Shown here piece by piece: positions 8,531 through 17,494 of a stretch of DNA of 64,000 nucleotides. The notes under the pieces were generated by a model that did no database searches, was not told the origin of the DNA, and was given only the letters and a program-made list of their open reading frames with translations. Source of the DNA: Haloglomus halophilum (GTDB taxonomy: Archaea > Halobacteriota > Halobacteria > Halobacteriales > Haloarculaceae). A program made the translations under genes and the position numbers. The stretch lies in the NCBI RefSeq assembly GCF_024298885.1, contig NZ_CP101166.1, positions 2,665,149-2,729,148 of the forward strand. Reading direction: 5' to 3'. Numbering within the stretch: the stretch's first letter is position 1; each line of letters begins with the position of its first letter.

Positions 8531-8806
8531 GTGACGGCACCCGACCCGGAGGACCCGCTCGGCGTTCTGGACGACGAGGCCACCGGGGACGAGTCGCGCC
8601 GTCGGTTGGTCCGCCTGGCGACGGGGTTCCTCTTCCTCGTGCTGGCGGTCGTCTGGTTCCGGGGGGCGCTGGCCGACCTGTGGCCCCAGCTCTGGCCGCC
8701 CGGCGGGGCACGGTGGGCGACCCTCGTACTCGTGGTCGGGCTGTCGCTCTTCCTGCCGATGATGGTCGGGGCCGCCCTCGCCGATGTCCTCTACCGGCGC
8801 CGGTAG
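8531..8806 (+). CDS. Two-span membrane protein of unknown function
   Basis: A 91-residue protein starting at GTG 8531. An acidic N-terminus (DPEDPLGVLDDEATGDE) is followed by a basic patch and two hydrophobic helices (about residues 28-48 and 61-84), ending in DVLYRRR. A TATA-like GTTAACG at about 8501-8507 lies 25-30 bases upstream, so the GTG is probably the first codon of a leaderless message. It is divergent from the CAP gene and ends two bases before the btuD stop codon on the opposite strand. No function is recognised. Confidence 0.65.
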   Translation: MTAPDPEDPLGVLDDEATGDESRRRLVRLATGFLFLVLAVVWFRGALADLWPQLWPPGGARWATLVLVVGLSLFLPMMVGAALADVLYRRR

Positions 8807-8808
8807 CC

Positions 8809-9738
8809 CTAGTCGTCGTCGGCTTCCAGCGGCGTCCGCGACGGCTCGACCCCGTTCGTGGCGGCGTCCGTCAGCGCCGTCACGGTCGGCGTCCCGGTCG
8901 CGGCGTTCTCCGTGACGACCGTCTCGATGTCGTACGCGGCCCGCAGTCGCTCGGCGTCGAGCACCGCAGCCGGCTGACCGACCGCCTGGATACCGCCGTC
9001 GGCGAGCAACGCGACACGGTCGCAGAACCTGGCGGCGAGGTCGAGGTCGTGGATGGCGGCGACGGCGGTTCGCTCGGCAGGCGTGTCGGCCGCGCCGTCC
9101 CCGGTCGTCGAGCCGTCGGCGGGTGCGTGGACGAGGTCGCTCACCAGCCCGAGGACACGGACCTGGTGGTTGATATCGAGGCTGGCGGTCGGTTCGTCGA
9201 GCAGGAGCAGCGGTGCGGCCTGTGCGAGTGCCCGTGCGAGGACGACTCGCTGGCGCTCGCCGCCGCTCAGTGACCCGACGGGGCGGTCCGCGAAGCCGGC
9301 GGTGTCGGTCCGGTCGAGCGCGCGCTGAACGACCGCCCGGTCGCTCTCGCCCCCCCGCGAGAACCGCGAACGGTGGGCCGTCCGGCCCATCGCCACGAGG
9401 TCGCGGACGGGGAAGTCGAAGCCGACACTCGTCTCCTGTGGGACGGTCGCGACCCGGCGCGCGCGTTCGCGCACCGAGAGGGTCGTGGCGTCCGTTCCGG
9501 CGATGCGGACCGTCCCCGAGTCGGGTGTGACGAGTCCGTTGACGGTCCGCAGGAGAGAGGTCTTGCCGGCGCCGTTCGGGCCGACGAGCGCGAGGAACTC
9601 TCCGGGCCGGACCGAGAGCGAGACCCCGTCGAGGACGGTCCGGTCGCCGTACCGGACGCTCACGTCATCCAGTTCGAGTGCGGGTGCATCCTCACTGCCG
9701 GCCACGTCGCCTTCCGTGTCGGGTCGATCCTCGCTCAC
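8809..9738 (-). CDS. btuD: Cobalamin/iron-siderophore ABC transporter ATP-binding protein
   Basis: A 309-residue ATPase of the FecCD/BtuCD-type importer. Walker A is GPNGAGKT at residues 53-60, the ABC signature SLSGGERQR, Walker B LLLLDEPTAS and the switch histidine in AIHDLDLAARF. An acidic insertion (GSTTGDGAADTPAERT) lies between Walker B and the switch region, and a haloarchaeal C-terminal tail of about 50 residues follows. Its start overlaps the end of the permease gene by four bases (ATGA), showing translational coupling with btuC. With btuC and the divergent binding protein it makes a complete vitamin B12 or siderophore importer; the sequence alone does not settle which ligand. Confidence 0.9.
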   Translation of the reverse strand: MSEDRPDTEGDVAGSEDAPALELDDVSVRYGDRTVLDGVSLSVRPGEFLALVGPNGAGKTSLLRTVNGLVTPDSGTVRIAGTDATTLSVRERARRVATVPQETSVGFDFPVRDLVAMGRTAHRSRFSRGGESDRAVVQRALDRTDTAGFADRPVGSLSGGERQRVVLARALAQAAPLLLLDEPTASLDINHQVRVLGLVSDLVHAPADGSTTGDGAADTPAERTAVAAIHDLDLAARFCDRVALLADGGIQAVGQPAAVLDAERLRAAYDIETVVTENAATGTPTVTALTDAATNGVEPSRTPLEADDD

Positions 9739-10796
9739 AGCGAATGCACCTCGCGGTTGCGCAGCAGGTAGAGGAAGAAGGGGGCGCCGAGCGCCGCCGT
9801 GACGATGCCGACCGGTACCTCCGCGGGGCCGGCCCGCGCGAGGGTGTCGGTGGCGACGAGGAAGCCCGCGCCGGCGAGCGCCGAGGTCGGGAGGAGGATG
9901 CGGTGGTCCGGGCCGACGAGGAGGCGCATCACGTGCGGGACGACGAGGCCGACGAAGCCGATGACGCCGGCCACGGCGACCGCGGCAGCCGTCAGGATGC
10001 TCGCGACGGCCAGCAGCACCCGCTTCGTACGCTCGACCTCGACGCCCATCGTATGCGCGTCGTCCTCACCGACGAGGAGGACGTTCAGGTCGCGGGCGTA
10101 CGCGAGCGTGACGAGGAAGCCCAGCACGGCGACCGGCCAGATGGCGCCGACCTTCCCCCAGTTGGCCGCGTGGAGGTGGCCCATCAGCCAGTAGACCGCC
10201 CGTTCGAGGGAGTCGCCGGCGAACAGCAGCGTGTAGGAGACGACCGCGCCGAGGAACGTCTGGACCGCGACCCCCGCCAGCAGCAGTGTCGCGACCGGCG
10301 TCCGGCCGCCCTCGCGGGCGACGAGGTAGACCGTGAAGCCCGCGAGCAGTGCCATCCCGAACGCCATCGCCTGCAGGTCCGGCAGCAGGGGGATGGCCGG
10401 CTGGAAGACGATGGCGGCGACGGCACCGACGGCGGCGCCCGTCGAGACGCCGATGATCGAGGGGTCGGCCATCGGGTTGCGGAAGAACCCCTGCATCACG
10501 GTTCCCGCCGTCGCGAGCGCGAAGCCGACGGCCGCACCCAGCGCGATCCGCGGCAGCCGGAGCTTCGTCACGATGACCGCGTGCGACTGATCGACCGGGA
10601 AGGTGAACGGGTGGACCCACTGCACCAGTCCGGCCCCGGCGGCCAGCGTGGGCAGCGCGATGTCGTTGAGGATGGCCTTCGCCACCGCCACCGGGGGGAT
10701 GGCGACGGGGCCGATGGTGGCGCTGTAGACGGTCACGAGCGCCAGTGCGGCCACCAGCCCTGCCGACCACGCGACCGTGCGCTGCCGCTCGTACAT
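9735..10796 (-). CDS. btuC: FecCD/BtuC-family ABC transporter permease
   Basis: A 353-residue protein with about ten transmembrane helices and the family signatures LPRIALGAAVGFALATAGTV, NPMADPSIIGVSTGAAVGA and GFVGLVVPHVMRLLVGPDHR, the last containing the coupling region to the ATPase. It is the membrane pore of a periplasmic-binding-protein-dependent importer of cobalamin or Fe-siderophores. The start at 10796 (MYERQRTVAWSAG) faces the binding-protein gene across only 60 bases, in which TATA-like sequences for both directions overlap (GTAAGTACTTGTTGCATAG at 10823-10841). The two transcripts are therefore likely to be co-regulated. Confidence 0.9.
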   Translation of the reverse strand: MYERQRTVAWSAGLVAALALVTVYSATIGPVAIPPVAVAKAILNDIALPTLAAGAGLVQWVHPFTFPVDQSHAVIVTKLRLPRIALGAAVGFALATAGTVMQGFFRNPMADPSIIGVSTGAAVGAVAAIVFQPAIPLLPDLQAMAFGMALLAGFTVYLVAREGGRTPVATLLLAGVAVQTFLGAVVSYTLLFAGDSLERAVYWLMGHLHAANWGKVGAIWPVAVLGFLVTLAYARDLNVLLVGEDDAHTMGVEVERTKRVLLAVASILTAAAVAVAGVIGFVGLVVPHVMRLLVGPDHRILLPTSALAGAGFLVATDTLARAGPAEVPVGIVTAALGAPFFLYLLRNREVHSL

Positions 10797-10856
10797 CTCG
10801 TGCGCAAACGAGATTGGGATAGGTAAGTACTTGTTGCATAGTCGACTCCGCCCTGC

Positions 10857-11981
10857 ATGCGCACACTCACGACGCTGGTCGTGGCCGTACTACTGATGAC
10901 CGTCGCGCCCGGCGGGGCGCTGGCGGCATCGGCCACCGGCCCGACCGGGACGCACGCATCGGTGTCGGACAGCGCGGGTGCGGCCACCCAGCGGGACTGT
11001 TCGTTCCCCGTCTCGCGGGTCGACGCGACCGGGACGAACGTCACCGTCTCCGAGGACCCCGAGCGGGTGGTCGTGCTGGCTCCCAGCGCCGCACAGACGA
11101 TGTGGGAGCTGAACGAGGAGTCCAGCGTGGTCGGCCTGCCGACGGGGCCCACCACGGCCTACCTCGAAGGCTCGCAGAACCGGACCGACGTGACCAACCA
11201 GGACGGCACCGTCAACCAGGAGCGGGTGGTCGGCCTGCAGCCGGACCTCGTGCTCGCACCGAACATCGTCCCGAACGGGACGGTCTCGCAGCTCCGGAGC
11301 GCCGGCCTCACCGTCTACAAGGTCGATTTCGGCAAGTCGCTCGCGTCCATCACGACGAAGGTGTCGCTGTTCGGCCGCTTCACGGGCGCCTGTGACCGCG
11401 CGGCGACCGTCAACAGCGATTTCAATGCCTCGCTGGAGGATATCCGCGCGAACGCACCCGAGCAGCGCCCCCGCGTGGCCTACTTCTTCTACAACTTCAC
11501 CACCGGTGAGGGGACGTTCATCCACGAGGCCATCGAGACGGCCGGCGGCGACAACATCGCCGCGAACGCCGGTGTGTCGGGGTACAAGCCGCTGAACGAC
11601 GAGATCGTCGCGGACCGGAACCCGCAGTGGGTCGTCCGGCCGGCCGGCTCGCCGCTGCCCTCGGGCGCCCCCTGGGACTCGACCACGGCCTACCGGCTGA
11701 ACCAGACGCTGACGGTGGACAACAACCTCATCAGCCAGCCGGGGCCGCGCGTGGTCCAGCCGATGCAGAACATGTCCGAGGCGTTCCAGAACACGCGGCA
11801 GGTGCCAACGGACACGGCGACCGCGAAGACGATGACCGGTGACGCTGGCGACGGCGGTGCCGGGGGCGCGGAGACGCCCGCCCCCGGCACGGAGACGGGC
11901 GGCCAGCCCGGCTTCGGTGCCGTGACGGCCCTCGTCGCGGCCGTTCTGGGCGTACTGGCGCTCGCGCGGCGCGAACGGTAA
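10857..11981 (+). CDS. btuF: PGF-CTERM-anchored cobalamin/iron substrate-binding protein
   Basis: A 374-residue secreted binding protein. It has a Sec signal peptide (residues about 1-24), then VSEDPERVVVLAPSAAQTMW and RVVGLQPDLVLAPN, typical of the two-lobed cluster A-II binding proteins for cobalamin, heme and siderophores. The C-terminal region has a Gly/Pro/Thr linker followed by GGQPGFGAVTALVAAVLG and RRER, a PGF-CTERM sorting signal, so the receptor is held at the cell surface by ArtA-processed lipid linkage instead of a lipobox cysteine. Several NxT/S sites suit glycosylation. It is divergent from btuC-btuD, with which it forms one importer. Confidence 0.9.
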   Translation: MRTLTTLVVAVLLMTVAPGGALAASATGPTGTHASVSDSAGAATQRDCSFPVSRVDATGTNVTVSEDPERVVVLAPSAAQTMWELNEESSVVGLPTGPTTAYLEGSQNRTDVTNQDGTVNQERVVGLQPDLVLAPNIVPNGTVSQLRSAGLTVYKVDFGKSLASITTKVSLFGRFTGACDRAATVNSDFNASLEDIRANAPEQRPRVAYFFYNFTTGEGTFIHEAIETAGGDNIAANAGVSGYKPLNDEIVADRNPQWVVRPAGSPLPSGAPWDSTTAYRLNQTLTVDNNLISQPGPRVVQPMQNMSEAFQNTRQVPTDTATAKTMTGDAGDGGAGGAETPAPGTETGGQPGFGAVTALVAAVLGVLALARRER

Positions 11982-12013
11982 CGCGCGCCCCGGCGCGGCT
12001 CCGATTCTCGAAT

Positions 12014-12039
12014 ATCGTACGTAGTACAGAAATCGTACT
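12014..12039. promoter_or_regulatory. Direct and inverted GTAC repeats upstream of an HTH gene
   Basis: ATCGTAC occurs at 12014-12020 and again at 12032-12038, and AGTAC (12023-12027) pairs with GTACT (12035-12039) as a dyad. An AT-rich ATTAAAAAT follows at 12052-12060, before the regulator start at 12162. The arrangement looks like an operator next to a promoter, possibly for the regulator itself. No binding protein can be assigned. Confidence 0.35.
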
Positions 12040-12161
12040 GTTGCCTTCGGGATTAAAAATCTATCCCGGGGATATTGAGAAAGATGGGGCAATAACTTCG
12101 CCAGGGCCACTCACGGCGACCGACTGGTTCAACACCTTGCGGGTGGAACAGCCAGTAACCG

Positions 12162-12878
12162 ATGCCCGACCACGACACGGACGCCCGCCGCCGTCTCGCC
12201 GAGCGGATGGCCGGCGAGATAACGCTCAGCGACGACCCCGGCGCGACGATGCGCAAGTGGCGCACCGAGTTCGACGTGAGCGGCACCGAACTCGCCGACG
12301 AGCTCGGTGTCTCCCCTTCGGTGGTCTCGGACTACGAGGGCGGCCGCCGCGACTCGCCGGGTATCGGCATCGTCCGGCGAGTCGTCGAGGCCCTGCTCGC
12401 TATCGACGAGGCACGCGGTGGCGGGCGCGTGCGCCAGCACGCCCGCGTCGTGGAGGCAGGCTTCGACCGCGACATCGTCCACGACCTGCGCGAGTACCCC
12501 GCTCGGGTCCCCATCTCGCGGGTGTACGAGGCCGTGGGCGCGACGGAACTCGCGCCCGGCGACGACACGACCGTCGCGGGCCACACCGTCATCAATTCCA
12601 TCCAGGCCATCACCCGACTCTCCAGTGAGGAGTTCTACCGGCTGTACGGGCAGTCGACCAACCGCGTCCTGGTGTTCACGGAGGTCACGCGCGGGGAGTC
12701 GCCGCTCGTCGCGCTGCGCGTGGTGACGCCGACGCCGTCGGCGGTGGTCCTGCACGGCATCACGCCCGAGGAGTGCTGGGAGCACGCCCCGGAACTCGCC
12801 CGCGTGGACGGGTTCTCGCTGGCCGTCGCGGACGGTCCGCTGGAGGACCTGCTCGGCGGGCTGCGGGAGGTGGCGTAG
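12162..12878 (+). CDS. Archaeal HTH transcriptional regulator (COG1709-like)
   Basis: A 238-residue protein with an N-terminal XRE-type helix-turn-helix (about residues 27-75: MRKWRTEFDVSGTELADELG then VSPSVVSDYEGGRRDSPGIG). The C-terminal domain carries VYEAVGATELAPGDDTTVAG, NSIQAITRLSSEEFY and NRVLVFTEVTRGESPLVALR. This architecture is that of the conserved archaeal putative transcriptional regulators of the COG1709 type. The C-terminal domain may sense a ligand, but the effector is not known. The preceding 180 bases hold the GTAC repeats, consistent with autoregulation. Confidence 0.82.
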   Translation: MPDHDTDARRRLAERMAGEITLSDDPGATMRKWRTEFDVSGTELADELGVSPSVVSDYEGGRRDSPGIGIVRRVVEALLAIDEARGGGRVRQHARVVEAGFDRDIVHDLREYPARVPISRVYEAVGATELAPGDDTTVAGHTVINSIQAITRLSSEEFYRLYGQSTNRVLVFTEVTRGESPLVALRVVTPTPSAVVLHGITPEECWEHAPELARVDGFSLAVADGPLEDLLGGLREVA

Positions 12879-12910
12879 GTAGACTCGCCTCATCCTGCCC
12901 ACACCTGCCC

Positions 12911-14227
12911 TCAGCCGGCTGCAGTCCCCGTCGGCGTCTCCTCGGCGCAGACCTGGTTCTGGTAGTAGCCCGAGCCGGTGAGCCCCTCGTCGAGGACCGA
13001 CTCCGCGGCCGGTGAGAGGCTGTCCTCGTCCGGCTGGACTGCCGGCACCAGCCATCCCTCCGTGGTGTGTGTCCCGCCGTTCGGGAGGACGCCGACGACG
13101 TTGTGCAGGAGCTCGTGGTTCGTGACGTGGACCCGCCGGGTCGTCTCGCTCCCGTTGAACCGGACCCGGCTCCCCTCGACCACCGTCGCGTAGCCCGGCA
13201 CGTCGCCGATACCGATGGTGTTCCCCAGGCCGACGTGGCCGACGGCGACCTGATGGTAGACGCCACAGCGGGGGCCGTCGAGCTGCTCGCGGTAGACCGC
13301 CCCGAACCGTCCGGAGTCGAAGGTCGGTGTCGTCCCGAGCCGCTCGCCTTCGACGAGATGGAGGGTGATGCCCTCCGTTCCGTCCGGGTTGTCGACCGGC
13401 ATCCGGGCCCAGGACTCCCGGAGCGCCCGCTTCTCGGCCTCCGTGTAGGCGGAGACGTTGGCGCCGTAGGTCACGACGACGTAGATGTCCTTGCGGTCCG
13501 GATCGGCGCCGGGCAGCGGGACGCCGGACGGGGTGACACCGCGCTCCTCCCACGAGTCCTTCAGCCGGTCCCCGTCCGTGTCGGGCGTCGGCCGCTCGTA
13601 TGCCGGGCCGCTGTACGTCTCCCCTCGGATGATCCCATCCGCCTCCAGGCTCTGGATCACGTCCCCGTCGAGTCCCTGCTCCTTGAGGTCGTTCGCCTGA
13701 CCGGCCGGCCCCTCCTCGCTCTCCCACAGTGACGTGGTGTTGTTCTGCACCTCCACGCCGACGAACATGACCGCGCCCATCGCCAGCATCGCCACGACCG
13801 CGACCCGGACCTGCCCCTCCGAGAGCGGGAGGACGGTCGCGGCCCGCGAGAGCCAGCCCGCGGTGCCGGTCACGAGTCCGTACGTCAGCTTCGCGACGAC
13901 GACCAGCAGGCCGAACGCGAGGACGGCGGCGAGCAGGCCGACGAACGCGAACAGTGCCCACTCCACCGGCCCGCTCACACCCGGCAGGAGGCCCGCATCG
14001 TTCGTGGCCGCGGCCACGCGGCCGCCCTCGCGAGCGGACAGAACCGCGCTCTCGTTCACCCGTGCGCCCGCCAGCACCTCCGCGGCCTCGGTTCGGTTCC
14101 GGGTGGCCCAGTCGTGGGCTGCGGCGTGCCCCGTTGCGGTGACGAGTCCCACACTGGCTACGGCTGCGCCGCTCGCGGCCCTCGCGTACCGCCCACCCCA
14201 CCCGTCCGTTCGCCGGTCCCCTCGCAC
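12911..14227 (-). CDS. Membrane protein with HExxH motif and Ca-binding-like repeat
   Basis: A 438-residue protein not assigned to a known family. It has an N-terminal signal-like helix (about 15-37) and two strong transmembrane helices (about 86-115 and 135-157). The extracellular part has an acidic PDTDGDRLKDSWEE segment like thrombospondin type 3 calcium loops. A zinc-protease-like HELLH (371-375) is followed by GG-T-His387, so His371/His375/His387 with Glu372 could form a metal site of the HExxH...H type. The downstream segment ending QNQVCAEE carries one cysteine, possibly pairing with the Cys in GPRCGVYHQ. An unusual membrane-tethered metalloprotease is a reasonable inference, but no activity is established. 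It is convergent with the regulator at 12162. Confidence 0.6.
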   Translation of the reverse strand: MRGDRRTDGWGGRYARAASGAAVASVGLVTATGHAAAHDWATRNRTEAAEVLAGARVNESAVLSAREGGRVAAATNDAGLLPGVSGPVEWALFAFVGLLAAVLAFGLLVVVAKLTYGLVTGTAGWLSRAATVLPLSEGQVRVAVVAMLAMGAVMFVGVEVQNNTTSLWESEEGPAGQANDLKEQGLDGDVIQSLEADGIIRGETYSGPAYERPTPDTDGDRLKDSWEERGVTPSGVPLPGADPDRKDIYVVVTYGANVSAYTEAEKRALRESWARMPVDNPDGTEGITLHLVEGERLGTTPTFDSGRFGAVYREQLDGPRCGVYHQVAVGHVGLGNTIGIGDVPGYATVVEGSRVRFNGSETTRRVHVTNHELLHNVVGVLPNGGTHTTEGWLVPAVQPDEDSLSPAAESVLDEGLTGSGYYQNQVCAEETPTGTAAG

Positions 14228-14322
14228 GTCCGTACGTGTGGCTGTCGGGGCTTGAATAGCCGCGTGCGGTTACGAACTCTGAGAAACCTGTCGTCAGCTG
14301 ACGACTCCGTGCTCGCTCGCGA

Positions 14323-15663
14323 TTAGACGTACCGGTATTTGCGCTCGCCCATCCGGCCCCAGCCGTCGAAGACGAACTCCGCCTCGGGCGTCGTCAGCGC
14401 GTCGACGTCGGTCTCCTTCTCGTGGTTGTGCGCGTCGTGGATGCGCTCGTACTCATCGAAGGTCAGCTCGTACCGGTCGCGGAGCTGGTCCTTGACGCCG
14501 AGCGCACGGATGTTCTCCTCCCAGCCGGGCTGGACCACCTCGTGGTGGATCTCGGCCTGTGCGCCGCTCCCGTAGGAGCCGACGAGGAGACGTTCGCCCG
14601 TCAGGTCCTTGCCGGCCTCGGCGGCCTCCAGCAGCCCCGATGCCCGCGCCACGTGGACACTGCCGGTGTACCAGTTCCCGACGTACCGCGACAGCTCCAG
14701 CGTCGGCTCGACGGTCTCGGCGTACCAGTCCTGGTACACCTCCGTCTCGGCGAGTGCGTCCGTGTAGTCCTTGAGCGCATCCTGGAACGCCTCGATGTCG
14801 TCGTACTCCGCCTGCCGGGGCTGGCGACCGAGCTCCTCGGCGAGCTGGTCCTCGTACTCCGTGTCCCGGGCGACGTGCCGGAACCCGAGCAGCGCGGCCT
14901 TCCGGACCATCCCCGGGAACGGGGTGTGGAACGGCACCAGCGCGAAGTCGTCGGGGTGGGTGTCCCCCGCGACGGACTCGTAGTCCATCAGCGCCTCCCG
15001 CATCCGTGCGAGATACACCTGCACCGACCGTTTTCCGTCGACGCTCGGGAACTGCTGGTTGGGCTTCAGGAAGTCCGTCTCGTCGGCGCTCCCGTACCCC
15101 TGGTGGGTGGACAGCTCGACGAGGTCCGGGTCCTCGGAGATGAGCATCGCCACGGCACCGGCGCCCTGCGTCGCCTCGCCCGGGTCGCCACGGGCGTACA
15201 GCGCCGTGTCCGTCGCGATGACCAGCGCCGCCCGGCCACGATTCCGCCCCGCGCGGATCCAGTTGTACGCGTCGTCCAGCGACTGCGTGCCCGAGATGCA
15301 GGCGAACTTCCGTTCGCCCTTGTTGGCGTGGTGGAAGTCCTCGTCGTACACCTGCTCCAGACAGCCCGCGATGTACGTCGAGACCGGCTTCGAGTTGTCG
15401 AACGACGATTCGGTGGCGACGTCGATGCGGCCGATGTCCGCGGGGGTGAGCCCGCGCCGTTCCATCAGCCGGTGGGCCGCGTTCGCGCCCATCGTTACGA
15501 TGTCCTCGTACACGTCCGGGAACGAGGAGGCGAACAGGCCGAGCCCCTTCGTGTACTTCCCGGGGTCGTCGTCCTTCGCGGGCGCGTACGTCTCCGCGAG
15601 GTCGAGTCTGAGTTTGCCTGTGTGGATTTCGACTGCATCGATACCGACGGCTTTCTCGCTCAT
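14323..15663 (-). CDS. hmgB: Hydroxymethylglutaryl-CoA synthase
   Basis: A 446-residue enzyme condensing acetyl-CoA with acetoacetyl-CoA to HMG-CoA, the entry to the mevalonate pathway for archaeal isoprenoid lipids and carotenoids. The catalytic residues are visible: Glu85 in VATESSFDNSKP, acyl-accepting Cys122 in FACISGTQS and His246 in VPFHTPFPG. Length and motifs fit the eukaryote-like HMGS of haloarchaea, not the shorter archaeal thiolase-linked type. A TATA-like CCCATAAGG at about 15684-15692 lies 21-29 bases before the ATG. No other mevalonate gene is adjacent. Confidence 0.93.
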   Translation of the reverse strand: MSEKAVGIDAVEIHTGKLRLDLAETYAPAKDDDPGKYTKGLGLFASSFPDVYEDIVTMGANAAHRLMERRGLTPADIGRIDVATESSFDNSKPVSTYIAGCLEQVYDEDFHHANKGERKFACISGTQSLDDAYNWIRAGRNRGRAALVIATDTALYARGDPGEATQGAGAVAMLISEDPDLVELSTHQGYGSADETDFLKPNQQFPSVDGKRSVQVYLARMREALMDYESVAGDTHPDDFALVPFHTPFPGMVRKAALLGFRHVARDTEYEDQLAEELGRQPRQAEYDDIEAFQDALKDYTDALAETEVYQDWYAETVEPTLELSRYVGNWYTGSVHVARASGLLEAAEAGKDLTGERLLVGSYGSGAQAEIHHEVVQPGWEENIRALGVKDQLRDRYELTFDEYERIHDAHNHEKETDVDALTTPEAEFVFDGWGRMGERKYRYV

Positions 15664-15726
15664 GATTCTGGGTTCGGTGGGTGCCTTATGGGTCTGTCGA
15701 CAGGGGTTACGTCAGATGTCGAATGT

Positions 15727-17409
15727 TCACGTCACGCTGAACGAGTCCGAGGTGCTCTCCCCCGTGTCGCTCCGGGTGAACGAAACCGAGATGGGGCTAC
15801 TGGTCGGGGTGTTCTGTGTGTCTACGCCCGACAGTTCGATAGTCACGGTATCCCCAGCCTGGACGTTCCCGCTGACTTCGTATGTGATGCTGGCCGAGTC
15901 AGAAGTGGCGGTTAGCGTTGTCTTATCGGAAGGCGAACTCACGGTTGCGCCCGTGTAATCCACAGGGTCCGGGTCCCCATCGGTCACGCCCTGTGCGTTA
16001 TCCAGATTGATAGTAACCGTCTCCTTGTTGTCAATTTTCGAGTCGGGAGTGAAACTGAACGTCTGCGTGGTGGCCGTGTGCTGCACATCCCCAGCATTGC
16101 TGCTGTTGAAACCGCTGCCGCTACCGCTTCCACTCCCGCTGTCCCCACCGCTACTCTTCGGCGCGTCGATGTAGTACGTGGCCCTCGTCCCGTCGCTGTA
16201 GACGGCCTTGAAGACGAAGAAGTCGTCCTTGATGTTCTCGTTGAACTCGAAGGTCAGCGTCTCCGTTCCCCCGTCCGCACCGATTTCGATGTTCTGGTCG
16301 ACGGTTTCGATCCGGTCGCGGATGCCGAGCCGGTCGGTATCGTCCCCGTTCAGGTCGGCGTAGTCCGGGCGGGTGCTGCTCCCGCCGGTAGCCCCGTAGT
16401 AGAACGGGATACGGGCCCGTGCGAGTGATTTCGCCTCGCTGTCGGTGTTCTTCAGTGTGACCTGGACATCGCTTTTGGAGCCCACATCGGACACGCTCAC
16501 CAGCCGGACCTCGCTGAAGCCGGCGGGGTTGATGCTGCCGCCCCCGCCGCTCCCGCTCCCCGACCCGAGCAGGCTCCCCGACCGCGCGCCGGACGGCGGC
16601 GCATCGTTGAGGCCGATGGGCCCGCAGTTCAGCTGGTAGCTGCCGGAGAGCGTGAGCGTGAGCGTACCGTCGGTCACGTCGATGTCGTCGGTCGGGACGG
16701 TCCCGTCCAGCACCTTGTCCTCCCACACGTCCTCGCTGTACGCGGTCGGGAGCTGTATCTCCGGGTCGACCACGTTCGTCGACAGCACGCCACCAGGCAC
16801 CGGCTCGACGGTCGCGGACCCGGTTCCGGACTCGGAGAACTCGTTGCGCAACGGGAGCAGGTTGATACTGTTCTCGGTGACGAGCTGCTGGCCCGACCCC
16901 GGCAGCGTCTTGCCGGGGAATTCCCGGAACAGGACGGTGTTCTCGACCCGGTAGGTCGGGTCGCTGCCGTAGTAGTTGTAGCCGGCGCGATACTCCAGTG
17001 CGCGTGTCTCTGGAACCGATGTCCCCGGGCACGCGTCGTTGGAAATCGTCTCAGGACTCCCGACACTGTTGTTTATTATCGTGATTTTGTGCGGCTCCGT
17101 CGTCCTGATGGTCCCCGACGGCTCCGCGGGATTCACGAACAGGCTCCGCGATGGGTACGCTGGTGCCAGGTCCACCTCCACGAACGATTGGTCGCCGGTC
17201 GCCGCGTCGAGCACGGCGTTCCGGGCGTTGAGCATGTCCGAGCGGACCTCCTCGCTGTGCTTGAACTCGATTTCAGCGTTCTGGTCCGGGACGACGAATA
17301 TCTGGAACAGCGAGAGGTTGATGATGAGGATGGCGAACAGCAGCAGCGCTCCGAGTTGAATCGCCTGCGCCCGACCGTCCCACCGGGCTTCCTGTCCACC
17401 GGACTCCAT
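15727..17409 (-). CDS. Pilin-like surface protein, paralogue 1
   Basis: A 560-residue protein whose start resembles haloarchaeal pilin-like surface proteins: a short basic N-terminus, GRAQAIQLGALLLFAILIIN as a hydrophobic helix (about residues 12-38), then PDQNAEIEFKHSEEVRSDML. The conserved N-terminal third, including AYPSRSLFVNPAEPSG, GYNYYGSDPTYRVENTVLFR and the GQQLVTENSINL region, is shared with the two genes downstream in this window. The C-terminal half is different: a Ser/Gly-rich linker (GDSGSGSGSGSGFNSS) and an Ig-like beta domain ending DTGESTSDSFSVT. A TATA-like CTACTTAAG is near 17437-17445. Function is unknown; a surface or adhesin role is inferred. Confidence 0.72.
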   Translation of the reverse strand: MESGGQEARWDGRAQAIQLGALLLFAILIINLSLFQIFVVPDQNAEIEFKHSEEVRSDMLNARNAVLDAATGDQSFVEVDLAPAYPSRSLFVNPAEPSGTIRTTEPHKITIINNSVGSPETISNDACPGTSVPETRALEYRAGYNYYGSDPTYRVENTVLFREFPGKTLPGSGQQLVTENSINLLPLRNEFSESGTGSATVEPVPGGVLSTNVVDPEIQLPTAYSEDVWEDKVLDGTVPTDDIDVTDGTLTLTLSGSYQLNCGPIGLNDAPPSGARSGSLLGSGSGSGGGGSINPAGFSEVRLVSVSDVGSKSDVQVTLKNTDSEAKSLARARIPFYYGATGGSSTRPDYADLNGDDTDRLGIRDRIETVDQNIEIGADGGTETLTFEFNENIKDDFFVFKAVYSDGTRATYYIDAPKSSGGDSGSGSGSGSGFNSSNAGDVQHTATTQTFSFTPDSKIDNKETVTINLDNAQGVTDGDPDPVDYTGATVSSPSDKTTLTATSDSASITYEVSGNVQAGDTVTIELSGVDTQNTPTSSPISVSFTRSDTGESTSDSFSVT

Positions 17410-17494
17410 TCCTTGCTCCTGTTTTCCGTCGCTCGCTTAAGTAGTTGCGGGCATATCTGGGTCCCCGCCCGGGACCGTCGTGCGACCGGCGATT

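Noticed and set aside
9678..10826. Open frame antisense to btuC
   Set aside because: Arg/Asp/Gly-rich translation typical of shadow frames; the btuC frame has transmembrane helices and family motifs.
10797..10856. Cobalamin riboswitch upstream of the btu genes
   Set aside because: The interval is only 60 bases and too short for a cobalamin riboswitch, which is also not known in haloarchaea; regulation is more likely by a protein.
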